This document shows, in pieces, positions 10,060-21,607 of a DNA stretch of 64,000 nucleotides. Numbering within the stretch: the first letter of the stretch is position 1; each line of letters begins with the position of its first letter. Location of the stretch: positions 62,001 through 126,000 of the forward strand of contig NZ_JAJNCT010000034.1 in assembly GCF_021026195.1 (NCBI RefSeq), in the 5' to 3' direction. The notes below the pieces were generated by a model. The model had not been told where the DNA came from. It did not search any database and saw nothing but the letters and a program-made list of their open reading frames with translations. Source of the stretch: Comamonas koreensis. Its GTDB lineage: Bacteria; Pseudomonadota; Gammaproteobacteria; Burkholderiales; Burkholderiaceae_C. Position numbers and translations under genes: made by a program.

Positions 10060-11556
10060 TTATTTGTCGCCCAGCACCTGGCCATCAAAGCGCATGTCTT
10101 TATAGGCCACGGTGCGGCTGCCTTTGGCCAAACGGTAGCCCCACCAGATCAGCAGGAACACCGGCAGGCCGATATAGGTGGCGACCACACCGCCCCAGTC
10201 GATCTGGTCCTTCAGGAAGGCCTCGTAGTTCTGCCCCAGGGTGATGACCAGGCACAGCACAAACGCAAAGATGGGGCCGAACGGGAACCACGGCGAGACA
10301 TAGGGCAGCTGCGACACCTCATGGCCCTGCGCCAGAAAGCCCTTGCGGAAGCGGTAGTGGCTGATGGCAATGCCCAGCCAGGCAATGAAACCCGTCATGC
10401 CCGAGAGGTTGAGCAGCCAGAGGTAGACCGTCTGCGGGCTGAACAGAAAGCTGAAAAAGCACAGCCCGGCCATCACCGTGGTCGCCAGCAAGGCCATCAC
10501 CGGCACGCCGTGGCGCGAGAGGCGGCCAAAAATGCGCGGGGCCATGCCCTGGCAGGCGAGGGTGTAGAGCATGCGGGTGGAGGCATACATGCCCGAGTTA
10601 CCGGCGGACAGCACCGAGGTCAGCACCACGGCATTCATGATGACGGCCGCCGACAGCAGGCCTGCTTTCTCAAACACCAGGGTGAAGGGGCTGACGCTGA
10701 TATCGCCCACATCGTTGCGCAACAGGTGAGGGTCGGTATAGGCAACCAGCGAGCCGATCACCGCAATGGCCAGCACGTAGAACAGCAGAATGCGCCAGAA
10801 CACCTGGCGCACTGCGCGCGGAATGTTCTTGGCAGGGTTCTCGGACTCGGCCGCTGCAATGCCGATCAGCTCGGTGCCCTGGAAGGAAAAGCCCACGATC
10901 ATCGCCACACCGATCAGGGCCGCAAAGCCACCGGCAAACGGCGCATCGGCCACCTGCCAGTTGGCGATGGCGCCCCAGACGCCGTCGGCCGGGCCGCCTT
11001 TGAGAATGCCAAAAATCATCGCCACACCCAGCGCAATGAACACCAGCACCGTCGTCACCTTGATCGCCGCGAACCAGTACTCGGCCTCGCCAAAACCTCG
11101 CACCGAGATGGCATTGAGGGCCACCATCAGCATCAGGAACAGCGCGCTCCACCAGTAGCCCGGCACATCGGGGAACCAGTAGGCCATCACCAGCTGCGAG
11201 GCCACCAGGTCCACCGCAATCGTGATCGCCCAGTTGTACCAGTAGTTCCAGCCCAGCGCGAAGCCAAAGCCCTCGTCCACGTAGCGCGCGCCATAGGTGG
11301 CAAACGAGCCCGACACCGGCATGAAGGCCGCCAGCTCGCCCAGGCTGGTCATCAGGAAGTAGACCATCAGGCCGATGACGCCATAGGCCAGCAGCGCCCC
11401 GCCGGGCCCCGCCTGCGCAATGGTGGCACCCGATGCCACAAACAGCCCCGTACCGATGGAGCCACCAATGGCAATCATCGACAAATGGCGTGCCTTGAGA
11501 TCACGGCGCAGTTCATTGACTGGCGCGCAAGAAGAGGGAGACCCAGAACCCGGCAT
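10060..11556 (-). CDS. Amino acid permease, APC family (LysP-like)
   Basis: About 498 residues with twelve hydrophobic segments. The N-terminus reads RRDLKARHLSMIAIGGSIGT and FVASGATIAQAGPGG, the signature of the amino-acid transporter subfamily that includes LysP, AroP and PheP; the substrate-binding consensus GTELIGIAAAESENP is at about 210-225. It should be a proton symporter for a basic or other amino acid in the inner membrane. LysP-like is the closest impression, not a proof. The ATG at 11556 has no Shine-Dalgarno and sits directly after a hairpin plus T run, which is odd. An asparaginase and a mutarotase lie upstream on the same strand. Confidence 0.85.
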   Translation of the reverse strand: MPGSGSPSSCAPVNELRRDLKARHLSMIAIGGSIGTGLFVASGATIAQAGPGGALLAYGVIGLMVYFLMTSLGELAAFMPVSGSFATYGARYVDEGFGFALGWNYWYNWAITIAVDLVASQLVMAYWFPDVPGYWWSALFLMLMVALNAISVRGFGEAEYWFAAIKVTTVLVFIALGVAMIFGILKGGPADGVWGAIANWQVADAPFAGGFAALIGVAMIVGFSFQGTELIGIAAAESENPAKNIPRAVRQVFWRILLFYVLAIAVIGSLVAYTDPHLLRNDVGDISVSPFTLVFEKAGLLSAAVIMNAVVLTSVLSAGNSGMYASTRMLYTLACQGMAPRIFGRLSRHGVPVMALLATTVMAGLCFFSFLFSPQTVYLWLLNLSGMTGFIAWLGIAISHYRFRKGFLAQGHEVSQLPYVSPWFPFGPIFAFVLCLVITLGQNYEAFLKDQIDWGGVVATYIGLPVFLLIWWGYRLAKGSRTVAYKDMRFDGQVLGDK

Positions 11557-11560
11557 AAAC

Positions 11561-11587
11561 AAAAAAGCATGGCCGCAAGCGCCATGC
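11561..11587 (-). terminator. Terminator-like hairpin abutting the permease start codon
   Basis: On the minus strand GCATGGC, loop GCTTGCG, GCCATGC is followed by six T, then GTTT and the ATG of the permease. It could end the upstream mutarotase transcript or attenuate the permease. Confidence 0.6.
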
Positions 11588-11690
11588 CGACAATGACAAG
11601 GCCGCCATTATCGGGTTTTCCCCTGGCCTGCGGTAGTGGCCGCCCACAATTCCGCTACAGGGTCTGTGTTTCCCTCTTGCAGTCCAGTCC

Positions 11691-12560
11691 TTAGGCCAGG
11701 GTCAGGGTCTGGCTGATCGACCACTGCTGGCCCGGCGCCAGCTGCACCGGCGTGTCAATGCTCGCGGCCTCCACACAGAGCATCTGGCGCCAGCCGTCAT
11801 CGGGCATATCGGCCAGGCTGTGGCTCAGCTGCACGCCCGGGTTCCAGACCACGATCTCGCTGGCCGTACCGCTGTGGACAATCTCCATCCGACGACCAGC
11901 TGGCAGACCGGGCTGCTGCAGCTGTAGCACCTTGCCCGCTGCACCCGGTGTGGAGAACACCCGGTCAAAGCCCGGTTCCGTGGTCGCGGCAAAGCCCACA
12001 TCGCCCGGCGGCTGCACAAAGCGGGTATCGGCCAGCGCATCCCAGCAGGCCAGGCCCTGCAGGCCGGTCAAGCGGGTTTGCGCCACATCGTCCACCTGCA
12101 GGTAGCTGTGCAGCGCGCAGGTCATCGACCAGGGTACCTGGCCGGTGTTCTGCACATCCAGGCCAATGGTGAGCTGGCGCGCATGCACCGTGATGCGCAA
12201 CCGGGCATCAAAGGCATGCGGCCAAAAGGCCCGGGTGGCCGCGCTGTCCGTCAGCTGCATCACGATACCGTCCTCATCGGCCTGCAGCATCTGCCAGCGC
12301 AGGTTGCGCGCAAAGCCATGCTTGGGCAAAGGCCCGCGCACATTGAACTGTGGAAAGCAGACCGGCACGCCGCCGCGAATGGCGGCCTGGCCATCGCGCA
12401 GGCTGGCGGGGCTCAGGTACAGGTGCTCGCGGCCATCAGCCGTCTTCCAGGACAACAGCTGCGCGCCCTGCTCCGCCACCACTGCCGACGTTCCATCGGC
12501 CCACTGGGCACACCAGGCGGGAAAGCCTTCGTAGCTGATTCGGGTCCACGCATGCGCCAT
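11691..12560 (-). CDS. D-hexose-6-phosphate mutarotase (YeaD-like aldose 1-epimerase family)
   Basis: 289 residues from ATG 12560, which is preceded by AGGAGC at good spacing; longer frames upstream lack such a site. Motifs of the glucose-6-phosphate 1-epimerase group are visible: GGVPVCFPQFNVRG (about 82-95), the PKHGFARN histidine region (about 98-105), and a late AGFD/ TEPGFDRVF segment. It should interconvert the alpha and beta anomers of hexose-6-phosphates in the cytoplasm. It sits 158 bases downstream of the asparaginase gene and 134 bases before the permease, all on the minus strand, though no metabolic link among the three is evident. Confidence 0.88.
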   Translation of the reverse strand: MAHAWTRISYEGFPAWCAQWADGTSAVVAEQGAQLLSWKTADGREHLYLSPASLRDGQAAIRGGVPVCFPQFNVRGPLPKHGFARNLRWQMLQADEDGIVMQLTDSAATRAFWPHAFDARLRITVHARQLTIGLDVQNTGQVPWSMTCALHSYLQVDDVAQTRLTGLQGLACWDALADTRFVQPPGDVGFAATTEPGFDRVFSTPGAAGKVLQLQQPGLPAGRRMEIVHSGTASEIVVWNPGVQLSHSLADMPDDGWRQMLCVEAASIDTPVQLAPGQQWSISQTLTLA

Positions 12561-12718
12561 CTGTTTTGCTCCTGTGAATGCAGCCATTGTGACATTGGCA
12601 GCGGCCCTGGCCGCCGTTGGCGAGCCATACAGCGGACAGCAAAAAGGACAGCCGTAGCTGTCCTTAGGTAGATGCGGTATTGAAGCAAGTGCCCCGCCGC
12701 AGCCGGGCACGCTGGCTA

Positions 12719-16055
<3,337 letters not shown>

Positions 16056-16063
16056 AGCTGCCT

Positions 16064-16339
16064 ATGGCCATTGAACTGAAAAAGGACGTGCACGAGCGTG
16101 CCGTCCAATCCATCGAACGCTACTTCGAGCAGAGCCAAGGCGAGCGCATCGGCAACATGGCGGCTGCCGCGCTGTTGGACTTCTTCCTGCAGGAAATCGG
16201 CCCCAGCCTCTACAACCAGGGCGTGGCCGATGCCCAGGCCCGCCTGCATGAGCGCCTGCAGGAGCTGGACTATGAGGTGCATGAGGACGAGTTTGGCTAC
16301 TGGAACAAGGCCAGCGGCAAGCGAGTGCCACGGAGCTAG
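16064..16339 (+). CDS. DUF2164 family protein
   Basis: 91 residues, charged and mainly helical, with no signal or membrane segment. The pattern of an N-terminal LKKDVHERAVQSIERYFEQ helix followed by LLDFFLQEIGPSLYNQGVADAQ and a C-terminal LDYEVHEDEFGYW matches DUF2164, a small cytoplasmic family of unknown role. It starts eight bases after the ABC exporter stop and is very likely co-transcribed. No catalytic residues can be named. Confidence 0.8.
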   Translation: MAIELKKDVHERAVQSIERYFEQSQGERIGNMAAAALLDFFLQEIGPSLYNQGVADAQARLHERLQELDYEVHEDEFGYWNKASGKRVPRS

Positions 16340-16399
16340 CGCCCTGCGCGCAGCCGCCTGCCGCGCAGGGCTCAACATGTTCCCAACCGGAGCGATACG

Positions 16400-16864
16400 A
16401 TGTCTGCTATGACTTCCCATTCCGATCTCACCACCACTGGGGTGCTGCGGCTGGTGGCTTTCTACGAATCCCTCACGCCCGAGAACCTCCAGCACCTGGG
16501 CAACTACTACGCTGCCGATGCCTTTTTCAAGGATCCCTTCAACGAGGTGCGCGGCATCGCGGACATCCGCGCCGTCTTTGAGCACATGTTCGCAGCCTTG
16601 CATGAGCCACGCTTTATCGTCACCCAGCAGCTGGTGCAGGGCGATCGGGCGGCCCTGGAGTGGGAGTTTCGCTTCCGCTTTCAGCGCTGGAACGCGCAAG
16701 CGCCGCAGTGCATCTACGGCGCCTCGTTGCTGCGCTTCGATGCGCAGGGACGTGTGGCCCACCACCGCGACTACTGGGACGCGGCAGAAGAGCTGTACGA
16801 GAAACTACCGGCGATTGGCGTGTTGATGCGCTGGCTGCGGCGCAACGCCTCGGTCAGGCAATAG
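16400..16864 (+). CDS. NTF2-like / SnoaL-type small protein
   Basis: 154 residues with an early helix LRLVAFYESLTPENLQ, then YYAADAFFKDPFNEVRG and the sheet segment ALEWEFRFRFQRW, the cone-shaped NTF2-like pattern also used by SnoaL and limonene-epoxide hydrolase relatives. No active residues can be assigned. Proteins of this kind are commonly found with the FAD/DUF1365/CFA-synthase group that follows, here separated by a TetR gene whose 3' end overlaps this one by 11 bases on the other strand. It may bind a lipid-like ligand; that is inference from fold and context. Confidence 0.75.
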   Translation: MSAMTSHSDLTTTGVLRLVAFYESLTPENLQHLGNYYAADAFFKDPFNEVRGIADIRAVFEHMFAALHEPRFIVTQQLVQGDRAALEWEFRFRFQRWNAQAPQCIYGASLLRFDAQGRVAHHRDYWDAAEELYEKLPAIGVLMRWLRRNASVRQ

Positions 16865-17525
16865 GGGCCGCTGTCGCACCAGGCGCCGCAGCAGGGCCGG
16901 CGAGGCCATGGAAGGTGGTGCCGGTGACCCATTCGATGATCTGGTCATCGCTGTACTGGCCCGATTCCTTGAGCAGGCCCAGCACCGGATCGCAGGCCCG
17001 TGCAAACAAGGTGTAGAGCACCAGCTCAGCGGGCAAGGCCGCTGGCAGTTGGCCGCCGGTCTGGGCCTCGGTGATCCAGATACTGAGCCGGTTGCTCAAC
17101 GCAATGAGGCGGTCCATATAGGCATCGTTGGATTGCAGCGACGCGCTGAGGTTGGAGTTTTGCGCCGGCAGCGAGGGCATCTGCCCTTCCAGCTGGGTGC
17201 GCATGGCCCAGCGTACCACCGCCTTCAACTGCTCCAGCGCCGCCATGGGCTGGCCTGATTCGGCAGCCTCATCGGCTGCGCTGCGCAAGCCATCGACAAA
17301 GGCCAACGCGCGGTCCAGCACCCCGACCATCGCAGCGCCGGCCAATTCTTCCTTCGACGTGAACAGCTTGTAGAGGCTGGCCTTGGCCATGCCCGCCTCC
17401 GCCGCCACTTCGTCGACCGTCATGGCGTCGTAGCCCTTGGTCGCGAGCAGCCGGTTGACCGCCGTCACGATGGCCTCTTCACGCACACGCTGTATTTGTT
17501 CCTTGATGGCAGACCGAGCATTCAT
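16854..17525 (-). CDS. TetR/AcrR family transcriptional regulator
   Basis: 223 residues. The N-terminal 60 show a TetR helix-turn-helix: AVNRLLATKGYDAMTVDEVA then AGMAKASLYKLFTSKEEL. The C-terminal ligand domain ends in an Ala/Pro-rich tail. It is transcribed divergently from the FAD-oxidoreductase operon across a 144-base gap containing a perfect 16-base palindrome, so it probably represses that operon and itself. Its 3' end overlaps the NTF2-like gene by 11 bases, tail to tail. The inducer is unknown; a fatty-acid-related ligand would fit the operon. Confidence 0.9.
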   Translation of the reverse strand: MNARSAIKEQIQRVREEAIVTAVNRLLATKGYDAMTVDEVAAEAGMAKASLYKLFTSKEELAGAAMVGVLDRALAFVDGLRSAADEAAESGQPMAALEQLKAVVRWAMRTQLEGQMPSLPAQNSNLSASLQSNDAYMDRLIALSNRLSIWITEAQTGGQLPAALPAELVLYTLFARACDPVLGLLKESGQYSDDQIIEWVTGTTFHGLAGPAAAPGATAAPIA

Positions 17526-17598
17526 GCCGCCATTTTATGACGTCGAAGGTCAGTAAGAAAACTAAATGGTGCATTTTTGATATTTGTGGTTTATAGTG

Positions 17599-17614
17599 TG
17601 AACTCATCAGTTCA
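17599..17614. promoter_or_regulatory. Candidate TetR operator palindrome
   Basis: TGAACT-CATC-AGTTCA is a perfect six-base inverted repeat between the TetR gene and the operon it faces. Size and place suit a repressor site; binding is inferred. Confidence 0.5.
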
Positions 17615-17669
17615 GCAATTGATCTTAATGGTCTAAACGCTTGACTGCTGCATCTACAAGGGGCCTTTC

Positions 17670-19016
17670 ATGCAACGCATCGCTGTCATCGGATCAGGCA
17701 TTTCTGGGCTGGCTGCTGCCGCCCACCTGGCCCGCACGCAGACATCGCACCGGGTCTGCCTGTTGGAGGGTGGCAGCCACTTCGGCGGCCATGCCAATAC
17801 GGTAGACCTGCGCCTGAACGGCATCACGCACGGCGTGGACACCGGCTTTCTGGTCTTCAACCACCGCACCTACCCCTTGCTGACCCAGCTCTTCCAAGAC
17901 CTGCAGGTCGATACGGTGGCCTCCGACATGTCGTTCTCCGTCCAGGTTCCCGCTGCCAACGGGGCCTCAGCGCTGGAATGGAGTGGCCGATCCCTGCGCA
18001 GCGTGTTTGCCCAAAAACGCAACCTGCTGCGCCCGCGCTTTTGGGGCATGCTGCGGGACATCGCCCGCTTCAACCAGCTGACCACCGAGATCGCCGAGCG
18101 CCAGGCCGAGGCGGAGATGACGGCCTCGATCGCTGCCTTCCTGGACCAGCACCGCTTCTCTGCCGCATTCCGCAGCGACTATCTATTGCCAATGCTGGGC
18201 TGCATTTGGTCTTGCCCCACGGACCAGATGCTGCACTTCCCCATCGCCACGATGATTCGCTTTTGCCACAACCATGGCCTGATCCAGGTGCGCGACCGGC
18301 CACAGTGGTACAGCGTGCGCGGAGGCTCGCGCCAGTATGTGCGCCGCCTGCTGGCCCGCTTGACGCAGGATGGCCGCCACGAGGCGCGGCTGAATACGCC
18401 GGTGCTCGGCCTGCAGCGACACCCGCAGGGCGTCATGGTGCAGATGGCCCAGGGCGCCGAATGGTTTGATGCGGTGGTTCTGGCCTGCCACAGCGACCAG
18501 GCCTTGCAGCTGCTGGGCGAGGGCGCTACGGCCGCTGAACGCGCGGTGCTCGGCAGCATCCGCTACCAGCCCAACGAGGCGGTCCTGCATACCGACAGCA
18601 GCGTGCTGCCCCAGCGCCAGGCGGCCTGGGCCGCATGGAACTACGAGCGCGCCGCCGCATCCAGCACCGAGCAAGCAGGTGTCTGCCTGCACTACCTGAT
18701 CAACCAGCTCCAGCCCCTGCCCTGGCAGCAGCCGGTGCTGGTGTCGCTCAACCCGGCACGCCCCATTGCCGCAGACCGCGTACATGCCCGCATCCAGTAC
18801 AGCCACCCGGTGTTTGACCAGGCGGCCATCCTGGCCCAGCGCCAGCTGCCCCAGTTGCAGGGCCAGCTGAGCACCTGGTACTGCGGCGCCTGGTGCGGCT
18901 ATGGCTTCCATGAGGACGGGCTGCGGTCCGGCCTGGCAGCCGCTGAGAGCCTGTGCCAGTCGCTGGCCGGCGCAGCGCCAGCCCTGCAAGCACCTGTGCT
19001 GGAGGAGGCCGCATGA
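17670..19016 (+). CDS. FAD-dependent amine-oxidase-like oxidoreductase
   Basis: 448 residues. The N-terminus has the dinucleotide motif GSGISGLAAA (about 8-17) and an acidic end to the second strand (LLEGGSHFGGHANT), then GVDTGFLVFNHRTYP, the hallmark of the NAD(P)-binding Rossmann/amine-oxidase group found beside DUF1365 and CFA-synthase genes. Its role is likely oxidation or desaturation of a membrane fatty acyl chain, by context only. It is the first gene of a seven-gene operon and its stop overlaps the DUF1365 start (ATGA). A candidate TetR site lies 56 bases upstream. Confidence 0.87.
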   Translation: MQRIAVIGSGISGLAAAAHLARTQTSHRVCLLEGGSHFGGHANTVDLRLNGITHGVDTGFLVFNHRTYPLLTQLFQDLQVDTVASDMSFSVQVPAANGASALEWSGRSLRSVFAQKRNLLRPRFWGMLRDIARFNQLTTEIAERQAEAEMTASIAAFLDQHRFSAAFRSDYLLPMLGCIWSCPTDQMLHFPIATMIRFCHNHGLIQVRDRPQWYSVRGGSRQYVRRLLARLTQDGRHEARLNTPVLGLQRHPQGVMVQMAQGAEWFDAVVLACHSDQALQLLGEGATAAERAVLGSIRYQPNEAVLHTDSSVLPQRQAAWAAWNYERAAASSTEQAGVCLHYLINQLQPLPWQQPVLVSLNPARPIAADRVHARIQYSHPVFDQAAILAQRQLPQLQGQLSTWYCGAWCGYGFHEDGLRSGLAAAESLCQSLAGAAPALQAPVLEEAA

Positions 19017-19765
19017 GCAACCGCTCGCTGATCGGCTTTGGCCACATCTGGCACCAGCGCTTGCGCCCGGTGGTGCATGCCTTCCGCTACCCCGGGTACT
19101 TCTTGCTGCTGCCTTTGCGCAGCTTGCGCGACCAGCCTGATGCGCTGCTGCACCGCAACCGGCGCGCTGCGATCAGCTTTCATGACCGCGACCATGGCGA
19201 CGGCAGCGCGGACTGCCTGGCTTGGTTTGACCAGCTGCTGCAGCAAGAAGGCATCGACGACGCGGCAGGCGAGGTCTGGTTGCACACCTTCCCGCGCGTG
19301 CTGGGCTATGCGTTCAAACCCGTCAGCTTCTGGTATGCGCAGCGCGCAGACGGTTCGCTGGCCGCAGTGCTGGCCGAGGTCAACAACACCTTTGGCGAAC
19401 GCCATGCCTACCTGCTGGCCGGGCCCGATCTGGCCTGGGGCACGGAGCAGGTCGCGGCCAAGTGCTTCCATGTATCGCCGTTTTGCACGGTCCAGGGTGA
19501 GTACCGCTTCCGCTTTGTGCGCAGCGACAGCCGCAACCTCGTGCAGGTCGATCTGCATGACGAGACCGGCCCGCTGCTGCGCACCGGCGTCGCAGGCGCA
19601 CTCCAGCCCTTGACCCCAGCCACAGTGCGGCGCGCATTTTGGGGCATGCCCTTGATGACCTGGGGCGTCGTGTTCCGCATCCACTGGCAGGCGCTGCGCC
19701 TCTGGTTCAAACGCCTGCCTTTCCACCGCAAACCCACCGAGCCCAAGCGCTTCGTCACACGATGA
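19013..19765 (+). CDS. DUF1365 family protein
   Basis: 250 residues from ATG 19013, with GGAGGAGG just upstream; the four-base ATGA overlap with the FAD gene decides this start. The N-terminal HIWHQRLRPVVHAFRYPGY and central YAFKPVSFWYA and EVNNTFGERHAYLL are typical of DUF1365. There is no signal peptide. The family has no proven activity but is consistently placed between an FAD oxidoreductase and a CFA synthase, as here, so a role in lipid modification is likely. The stop overlaps the next gene by four bases. Confidence 0.88.
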   Translation: MSNRSLIGFGHIWHQRLRPVVHAFRYPGYFLLLPLRSLRDQPDALLHRNRRAAISFHDRDHGDGSADCLAWFDQLLQQEGIDDAAGEVWLHTFPRVLGYAFKPVSFWYAQRADGSLAAVLAEVNNTFGERHAYLLAGPDLAWGTEQVAAKCFHVSPFCTVQGEYRFRFVRSDSRNLVQVDLHDETGPLLRTGVAGALQPLTPATVRRAFWGMPLMTWGVVFRIHWQALRLWFKRLPFHRKPTEPKRFVTR

Positions 19766-21033
19766 ACTCCACCACTGCATCCCTGCCGAGCCCGTCCGCC
19801 CACGCCGGACGCTCCATCCCCCGCAGCGCGCGCCAGGTGCTGCAGCTGCTGGAACAACTGCCCTGCGGCCAGCTGGACCTGCAGCTGCCCGATGGGCAAC
19901 TGCGGCACTTCAGCCAACAGCCCGCAGCGCAGGCCGATGCGCGCTGTGCCATCCAGGATTGGGAGGCGCTGGAGCGCGTGCAGCGCTCGGGCGATATCGG
20001 CCTGGCCGAAGGTTATATCGACGGCCAGTGGGACAGCCCCGATCTGACCGCGCTGCTGCGCCTGTGCATCGCCAACCGCGACCACATGGAGAGCCTGGTG
20101 TACGGCCACTGGTGGGGCCGGCTGGGCTTCCGCCTGCGCCACCTGCTCAACCGCAACACCCGCTCGGGCAGTGCGCGCAACATCCATGCCCACTACGACC
20201 TGGGCAATGATTTCTACCGGCTGTTCCTCGACCCCAGCATGAACTACAGCGCGGCCTGGTTCGAGGGGCGCAGCGGGGAGGCACTGGCACAGGCCGATCT
20301 GCGGCAGGCCCAGCAGGCCAAGATGCGCCGGGCCTTGCAGGAGACCGGGCTGCAGCCCGGCCAGCGCCTGCTGGAGATTGGCTGTGGCTGGGGCGCCCTG
20401 GCCCAGACCGCCGCCACCGAGTTTGGCGCCCAGGTGACCGGGGTGACCTTGTCGCGCGAACAGCGCCAATGGGGCCTGGAGCGCATTGCGCAAGCGGGGC
20501 TGCAAGCCCAGGTCGATCTGCGCTACCAGGATTACCGCGATCTGGCCGCCCAGCACCAGTCGCAGCCCTTTGATGCGATCGTGTCCATCGAGATGTTTGA
20601 AGCGGTGGGCCAGGAGTACTGGCAGAGCTATTTCCAGTCACTGCGCCAGTGCCTCAAGCCCGGTGGTTATGCCTGCGTGCAATCCATCACTTTGCGCGAT
20701 GACCTGTTTGCGCGCTACCTGCGCTCGACCGATTTCATCCAGCAGTACATCTTCCCCGGCGGCTTGCTGCCCAGCGTCCCGGCCTTTGAGCACGAAGCGC
20801 GCCGCGCCGGCTTGACGGTAGAGAAGAAGCTGCACTTTGGCAGCGACTATGCCGAAACGCTGCGGCGCTGGCGCCAGGCCTTTGAGCAGCAGATCGATGC
20901 CATCCGTGCGCAGGGCTTTGATGAACGCTTTCTGCGCATCTGGCGCTTCTACCTCGCCTACTGCGAGGCCTCGTTCGACATGGGCAACACCGATGTGGTC
21001 CAGTTCACGTTGCGCAGGCCCGACCATGCCTGA
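19762..21033 (+). CDS. Cyclopropane-fatty-acyl-phospholipid synthase family SAM-dependent methyltransferase
   Basis: 423 residues. The SAM-binding motif LLEIGCGWGALAQ is at about 204-216, preceded by the family motif HYDLGNDFYRLFLDPSMNYSAAWF split across about 150-175, and followed by VSIEMFEAVGQEYW (about 275) and QYIFPGGLLPS (about 330). The family transfers a methylene or methyl group from SAM to unsaturated phospholipid chains at the membrane surface. Next to an FAD oxidoreductase and DUF1365 it may act in methylated or furan fatty acid formation rather than simple cyclopropanation; that is inference. Four-base overlap with DUF1365; eight-base overlap with the next gene. Confidence 0.92.
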   Translation: MNSTTASLPSPSAHAGRSIPRSARQVLQLLEQLPCGQLDLQLPDGQLRHFSQQPAAQADARCAIQDWEALERVQRSGDIGLAEGYIDGQWDSPDLTALLRLCIANRDHMESLVYGHWWGRLGFRLRHLLNRNTRSGSARNIHAHYDLGNDFYRLFLDPSMNYSAAWFEGRSGEALAQADLRQAQQAKMRRALQETGLQPGQRLLEIGCGWGALAQTAATEFGAQVTGVTLSREQRQWGLERIAQAGLQAQVDLRYQDYRDLAAQHQSQPFDAIVSIEMFEAVGQEYWQSYFQSLRQCLKPGGYACVQSITLRDDLFARYLRSTDFIQQYIFPGGLLPSVPAFEHEARRAGLTVEKKLHFGSDYAETLRRWRQAFEQQIDAIRAQGFDERFLRIWRFYLAYCEASFDMGNTDVVQFTLRRPDHA

Positions 21034-21595
21034 ACTCCGCCGACGCCAAGCCCTGGGCTGGGGCGCCAGCCTTGTTGCTCTCTCCATGACTGCTATGACC
21101 CACGACCTCCTCGCCGCCCCCCCTGCCATCCCTGCCGAGCTGGGCACCGCCTTGCCCGGCGCGCGCCTGGTCGGCACCGGTGTGCTGCGGTTTTTTGGAC
21201 TGCGGGTGTATGAGGCGCGCCTGTGGGCCACTGCCGGCTTCAACCCGCAGGACTACGCACGCCAGCCTTTTGCGCTGGAGCTGGTCTATGACCGCAAGCT
21301 GGAGGGCGAGGCGATTGCGGAGCGCTCCATTGCCGAGATGCGCCGCGTGGCGCCCTTCTCCGAAGAGCAGGCCCGCCAGTGGCTGCGCATGATGAAGCAG
21401 GCCTTTCCCGATGTGGTGGCGCAGGACCGCCTACTGGGCCTGAACGACGGCACGGGCAAGGTCGTTTTTCTGCACAACGGGCGCGAGACCGCCGCCATTG
21501 ACGATGCGCTGTATGCGCGCCTGTTCTTTGGCATCTGGCTGTCGGAGCAAACCTCCGCACCGGCGCTGCGCGCTGCGCTGCTGGGCCAGGGCTGA
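21026..21595 (+). CDS. Chalcone-isomerase-like exported protein
   Basis: 189 residues from ATG 21026, which overlaps the CFA-synthase stop by eight bases. A signal-like N-terminus (RRRQALGWGASLVALSM) precedes a chalcone-isomerase-like domain: GTGVLRFFGLRVYEARLWA, ALELVYDRKLEGEAIAERS and a late YARLFFGIWL. Bacterial members of this fold are thought to bind fatty acids rather than isomerise flavonoids. The twin arginines with a following hydrophobic stretch could be a Tat signal. It probably works with the fatty-acid-modifying enzymes of this operon in the periplasm. Confidence 0.83.
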   Translation: MPELRRRQALGWGASLVALSMTAMTHDLLAAPPAIPAELGTALPGARLVGTGVLRFFGLRVYEARLWATAGFNPQDYARQPFALELVYDRKLEGEAIAERSIAEMRRVAPFSEEQARQWLRMMKQAFPDVVAQDRLLGLNDGTGKVVFLHNGRETAAIDDALYARLFFGIWLSEQTSAPALRAALLGQG

Positions 21596-21607
21596 GGACG
21601 GTCCGCC

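Noticed and set aside
11588..11690. Lysine riboswitch before the LysP-like permease
   Set aside because: Only about 130 bases separate it from the upstream gene, too short for the full lysine aptamer, and no conserved core was seen; only the hairpin plus T run is real.
17526..17669. ECF-sigma promoter for the fatty-acid operon
   Set aside because: A TGATCT word is present but no matching -10 element at the right distance; the TetR palindrome explains the region better.
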